8,460 bases of DNA from an uncultured Alphaproteobacteria bacterium (GTDB lineage: Bacteria; Pseudomonadota; Alphaproteobacteria; Rhodobacterales; Rhodobacteraceae): contig CACHJY010000037.1 in the NCBI GenBank assembly GCA_902580265.1, positions 1 to 8,460 of the forward strand, given 5' to 3'. This document shows, one piece after another, positions 6,492 through 8,460 of this stretch (within the stretch, counting starts at the first letter, position 1; every line of letters starts with the position of its first letter). The translations under genes were made by a program, and so were the position numbers. The notes under the pieces are model-generated. The model made no database searches and was not told where the DNA came from. It worked only from the letters and a program-made list of their open reading frames with translations.

Positions 6492-7397
6492 ATGGCTCTG
6501 GCTATTAATAAAAATGTTTTTATTACCTGCGCTGTGACTGGTTCGGGAAGTTCACAAGATAAAAGTCGAGAAGTACCAAGGTCACCAAAAGAAATTGCAG
6601 ATAGTGCGATCGACGCCGCTAAAGCTGGAGCTGCTATTGTACATTGTCATGTAAGAGATCCCGAAAGCGGCATACCAAGCCGTCGCGTTGATCTCTATGA
6701 AGAAGTAACAAAAAGGATTAGAGACTCAGAAACCGATGTTGTTTTGAACTTAACTACCGGAATGGGAGGCGATATTTATCTTGGTCACGACGCTGAAAAC
6801 CCACTGCCACTTAAAGAACCAGAAACAGATATGATAGGGGCATCGGAAAGAATTAGGCATCTTGTTACATGTAAACCAGAAATCTGTACTCTAGATTGTG
6901 GCACAATGAATTTTGCTGAGGATAACTATGTAATGACCAACACACCGGGAATGCTAATGGCAATGGCTTCAAAGATCACCAATTTAGGCATTCTTCCTGA
7001 GATTGAAGTTTTTGATACAGGACATCTTTGGCTGGCAAAAAAACTAGTAAACGAAGGTCTGATAAGAGACCCCGTTCTTTTACAGCTTTGTATGGGTATA
7101 CCCTGGGGCGCTCCAAACGATATAAATACGTTTATGTCTTTAGTGAATAATATTCCAAAAGACTGGACTTGGTCTGCATTCTCTATAGGGCAATTTCAGA
7201 TCCCTTATGTTGCAATGGCTACTCTGGCAGGAGGAAATGTGAGAGTGGGATTGGAAGATAATATTTGGTTGGAAAAGGGGCATTTAGCAAAGAACTACCA
7301 ATTGGTTGAAAAAGCTGTAAATGTTATCGAAAACTCGGGGAGCAAGATCATGTCAGCGAAAGAAGTTCGTGAGACACTTCGTTTAAAAAAACAATGA
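6492..7397 (+). CDS. Beta-keto acid cleavage enzyme (BKACE/DUF849), dehydrocarnitine-type
   Basis: A 301-residue TIM-barrel metalloenzyme of the family founded by 3-keto-5-aminohexanoate cleavage enzyme (Kce). Members combine a beta-keto acid with acetyl-CoA to give acetoacetate and a CoA ester. The zinc ligands are His51 and His53 (VHCHVRD) and Glu255 in RVGLEDN; Arg251 and Asp256 match the catalytic Arg226 and Asp231 of Kce. The Kce residue Glu14, which contacts its amino substrate, is Gly19 here (TCAVTGSG). The motifs LNLTTGMGGD, EICTLDCGTMNF, FDTGHLWLAK and LCMGIPWGAP are those I associate with enzymes cleaving 3-dehydrocarnitine to a betaine ester, so a cationic beta-keto acid is the likely substrate. 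The start follows GAGG (6483-6486) by five bases, and that site overlaps the stop of the DmdA-like gene. It is the last intact gene of the cassette. Confidence 0.88.
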   Translation: MALAINKNVFITCAVTGSGSSQDKSREVPRSPKEIADSAIDAAKAGAAIVHCHVRDPESGIPSRRVDLYEEVTKRIRDSETDVVLNLTTGMGGDIYLGHDAENPLPLKEPETDMIGASERIRHLVTCKPEICTLDCGTMNFAEDNYVMTNTPGMLMAMASKITNLGILPEIEVFDTGHLWLAKKLVNEGLIRDPVLLQLCMGIPWGAPNDINTFMSLVNNIPKDWTWSAFSIGQFQIPYVAMATLAGGNVRVGLEDNIWLEKGHLAKNYQLVEKAVNVIENSGSKIMSAKEVRETLRLKKQ

Positions 7398-7527
7398 TTT
7401 TTACAACGCTCTTGGCAAAAAGGGTATTGAAGGAATAATTGAGTATCAACGAAAAAATAGGAGATCACTTGTAAATGGAGCAAAGCTTATTTACGAAAAC
7501 TGGCTGAACCTTATTGAGAAAAAATGA
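7387..7527 (+). pseudogene. Possible decayed small gene after the BKACE gene
   Basis: In frame 1 a 46-codon stretch stays open to TGA at 7525-7527 and reads like a soluble helical protein end (YNALGKKGIEGIIEYQRKN, then LVNGAKLIYENWLNLIEKK), but it has no ATG, GTG or TTG. An ATG at 7394, overlapping the BKACE stop as ATGA, lies one frame away and terminates after 14 codons. One extra base just after that ATG would join it to this frame as a 44-residue protein coupled to BKACE. It may be a frameshifted small gene, a remnant, an assembly error at the A7 or T5 runs, or chance. The family is not recognised. Confidence 0.25.
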
Positions 7528-7535
7528 CTTCGTTA

Positions 7536-7925
7536 TTATTCAAGCGATTTATAAACACTTAATTCAAGCCATAATTTTTCTGCAAGGTCATTTGCGTCTC
7601 CAATTCTCAAAGATAGGCCTCTGGTAATAGCCACTAAGACAGGGTCGGCTTCATCTAACTTCTTTTGAAGATTTCCCCAATTAATTTCATATACAACACA
7701 ATCAGTTTTTGCCTTGGCTGTTACCGTTCGGGGAGAATTAATTACTCTACCCACTTCACCAAAAATTTCTCCAGGTCCAAGGTTTCCTAGCTCCAGTCCG
7801 TGTTTAGATCTTATACTGATATGACCACTATGAATTAGATACACGTTTTTTGCTTCATCCCCGATAGAATAAATTAAGTCTCCTTCATTAAATTTTAGTT
7901 GTTTATGTTTAAACTTAGGTAACAT
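7536..7925 (-). CDS. Stand-alone cyclic-nucleotide-binding domain protein
   Basis: A 129-residue protein made almost entirely of one CRP/FNR-type cyclic-nucleotide-binding domain. The beta roll runs from about residue 10 (KFNEGDLIYSIGD, VYLIHSGHISI). The phosphate-binding cassette is GEIFGEVGRVINSPRTVTA, with Glu57 contacting ribose and Arg66 contacting phosphate in the known family. Residues 95-129 form helices with no helix-turn-helix, so it is not a DNA-binding CRP regulator and probably acts as a cAMP-responsive partner or adaptor. It begins eight bases after the stop of the adenylate cyclase gene, with AAAGGGA as ribosome site, so the two are co-transcribed. That makes cAMP the likely ligand. 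No output domain is visible and the partner is unknown. Confidence 0.87.
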   Translation of the reverse strand: MLPKFKHKQLKFNEGDLIYSIGDEAKNVYLIHSGHISIRSKHGLELGNLGPGEIFGEVGRVINSPRTVTAKAKTDCVVYEINWGNLQKKLDEADPVLVAITRGLSLRIGDANDLAEKLWLELSVYKSLE

Positions 7926-7933
7926 ATTTCCCT

Positions 7934-8460
7934 TTATTGATAGTTTTCAACTTCGAATAATTCCCAATTTCCTTCAAGCCCTTTCAAAGTATAGTCTCCA
8001 ATTGGTATCACAGAGAATTTTGTTCGGCCTAAAAGATCCTTCAAATTCTTTGTAATAATAACTCTATTACTCTGACACTTTTCTAGCGCTCTTGCTGCAA
8101 TATTAACTGCTATTCCTGTTATGTCATCGTTACGCCATATCACTTCACCTACGTGCAAGCTACATCTGATTTTTAAATTAATTTCATTCAGTTTCGTTAT
8201 ACCAGCAATTGCGCTCTCAATTGATCTTGCTGGCCCATCAAAAACGGCCAGCACGCCGTCACCTGTATTTTTAACTAACTTCCCGTTGAAACTTTCAATT
8301 GTATTTTTCATTATTTCATCGTGTGTATTCATTTTTTCTGACCATTGTTTGTCGCCCATTTCGGTCATCTGCCTCGTCGAGTCTTCTATATCAGTAAATA
8401 GAATTGTAGCTAGGTTCCTATCTGCTAATTTTATACCACTTCCTGTCTCGGAGAAAAATG
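7934..8460 (-). CDS. Class III adenylate cyclase domain, C-terminal part (5' end outside window)
   Basis: The frame stays open through the window edge, so the ATG at 8366-8368 is internal; the 30 codons before it encode LATILFTDIEDSTRQ, the classic start of the cyclase domain. About 175 residues are visible. All six catalytic-type residues are present: metal-binding Asp in FTDIEDST and in NTGDG, the adenine-selecting Lys of LVKNTGDG, an Asp seven residues before the transition-state Asn of GIAVNIAAR, and the Arg four residues after it. This predicts ATP as substrate and cAMP as product. The domain ends normally with TLKGLEGNWELFEV. The linker before it (SETGSGIKLADR) resembles proteins with an N-terminal alpha/beta-hydrolase domain before the cyclase, but that part is not visible. 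The cNMP-binding gene follows eight bases downstream. Confidence 0.92.
   Translation of the reverse strand, partial: FFSETGSGIKLADRNLATILFTDIEDSTRQMTEMGDKQWSEKMNTHDEIMKNTIESFNGKLVKNTGDGVLAVFDGPARSIESAIAGITKLNEINLKIRCSLHVGEVIWRNDDITGIAVNIAARALEKCQSNRVIITKNLKDLLGRTKFSVIPIGDYTLKGLEGNWELFEVENYQ

Noticed and set aside
7398..7535. Bidirectional terminator between the convergent genes
   Set aside because: No GC-rich stem followed by a T run could be found on either strand by eye.
8366..8368. ATG taken as the start of a short cyclase protein
   Set aside because: The frame continues upstream to the window edge and encodes the essential FTDIEDST metal site, so the gene is longer and cut by the window.

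Overview
The window is AT-rich bacterial DNA, densely packed with short gaps between genes. Its gene content (a DmdA-type GcvT-family demethylase, an fhs-folD pair for one-carbon oxidation, and a beta-keto acid cleavage enzyme of the carnitine/betaine type) suggests a marine heterotrophic alphaproteobacterium, perhaps a streamlined low-GC lineage. This placement is an inference; there is no rRNA, tRNA or other phylogenetic marker in the window.

Left part (1-2378, + strand): the C-terminal two thirds of formate-tetrahydrofolate ligase (fhs), cut by the window edge; then folD; then a possible 26-codon hydrophobic micro-ORF overlapping the folD stop; then a small two-helix membrane protein resembling NrtS, read from a TTG codon that overlaps the micro-ORF stop. 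Fhs and FolD interconvert formate, 10-formyl-, methenyl- and methylene-tetrahydrofolate (THF).

Middle part (2421-7397, + strand): a tight five-gene run with 2-7 base gaps: an extended SDR dehydrogenase like uronate dehydrogenase; a thiamine-diphosphate (ThDP) enzyme of the acetolactate-synthase superfamily; a transthyretin/5-hydroxyisourate-hydrolase-like protein; a DmdA-like THF-dependent demethylase; and a BKACE (DUF849) beta-keto acid cleavage enzyme of the dehydrocarnitine type. I know of no described pathway that uses this set. The reading I favour is a catabolic cassette for a methylated onium compound (sulfonium or quaternary ammonium). In it the methyl group would go to THF through the DmdA-like enzyme and be oxidised through FolD and Fhs, while the carbon skeleton would be handled by the dehydrogenase, ThDP enzyme, HIUase-like protein and BKACE. 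Substrate and reaction order are unknown.

Right part (7398-8460): a short convergent gap with what looks like a decayed reading frame. Two minus-strand genes follow: a stand-alone cyclic-nucleotide-binding domain protein and, upstream of it, the C-terminal class III adenylate cyclase domain of a larger protein that runs off the window. They form a compact cAMP synthesis/sensing pair.

No tRNA, rRNA, CRISPR array, insertion sequence or convincing intrinsic terminator was seen. No gene-free stretch exceeds 300 bases.
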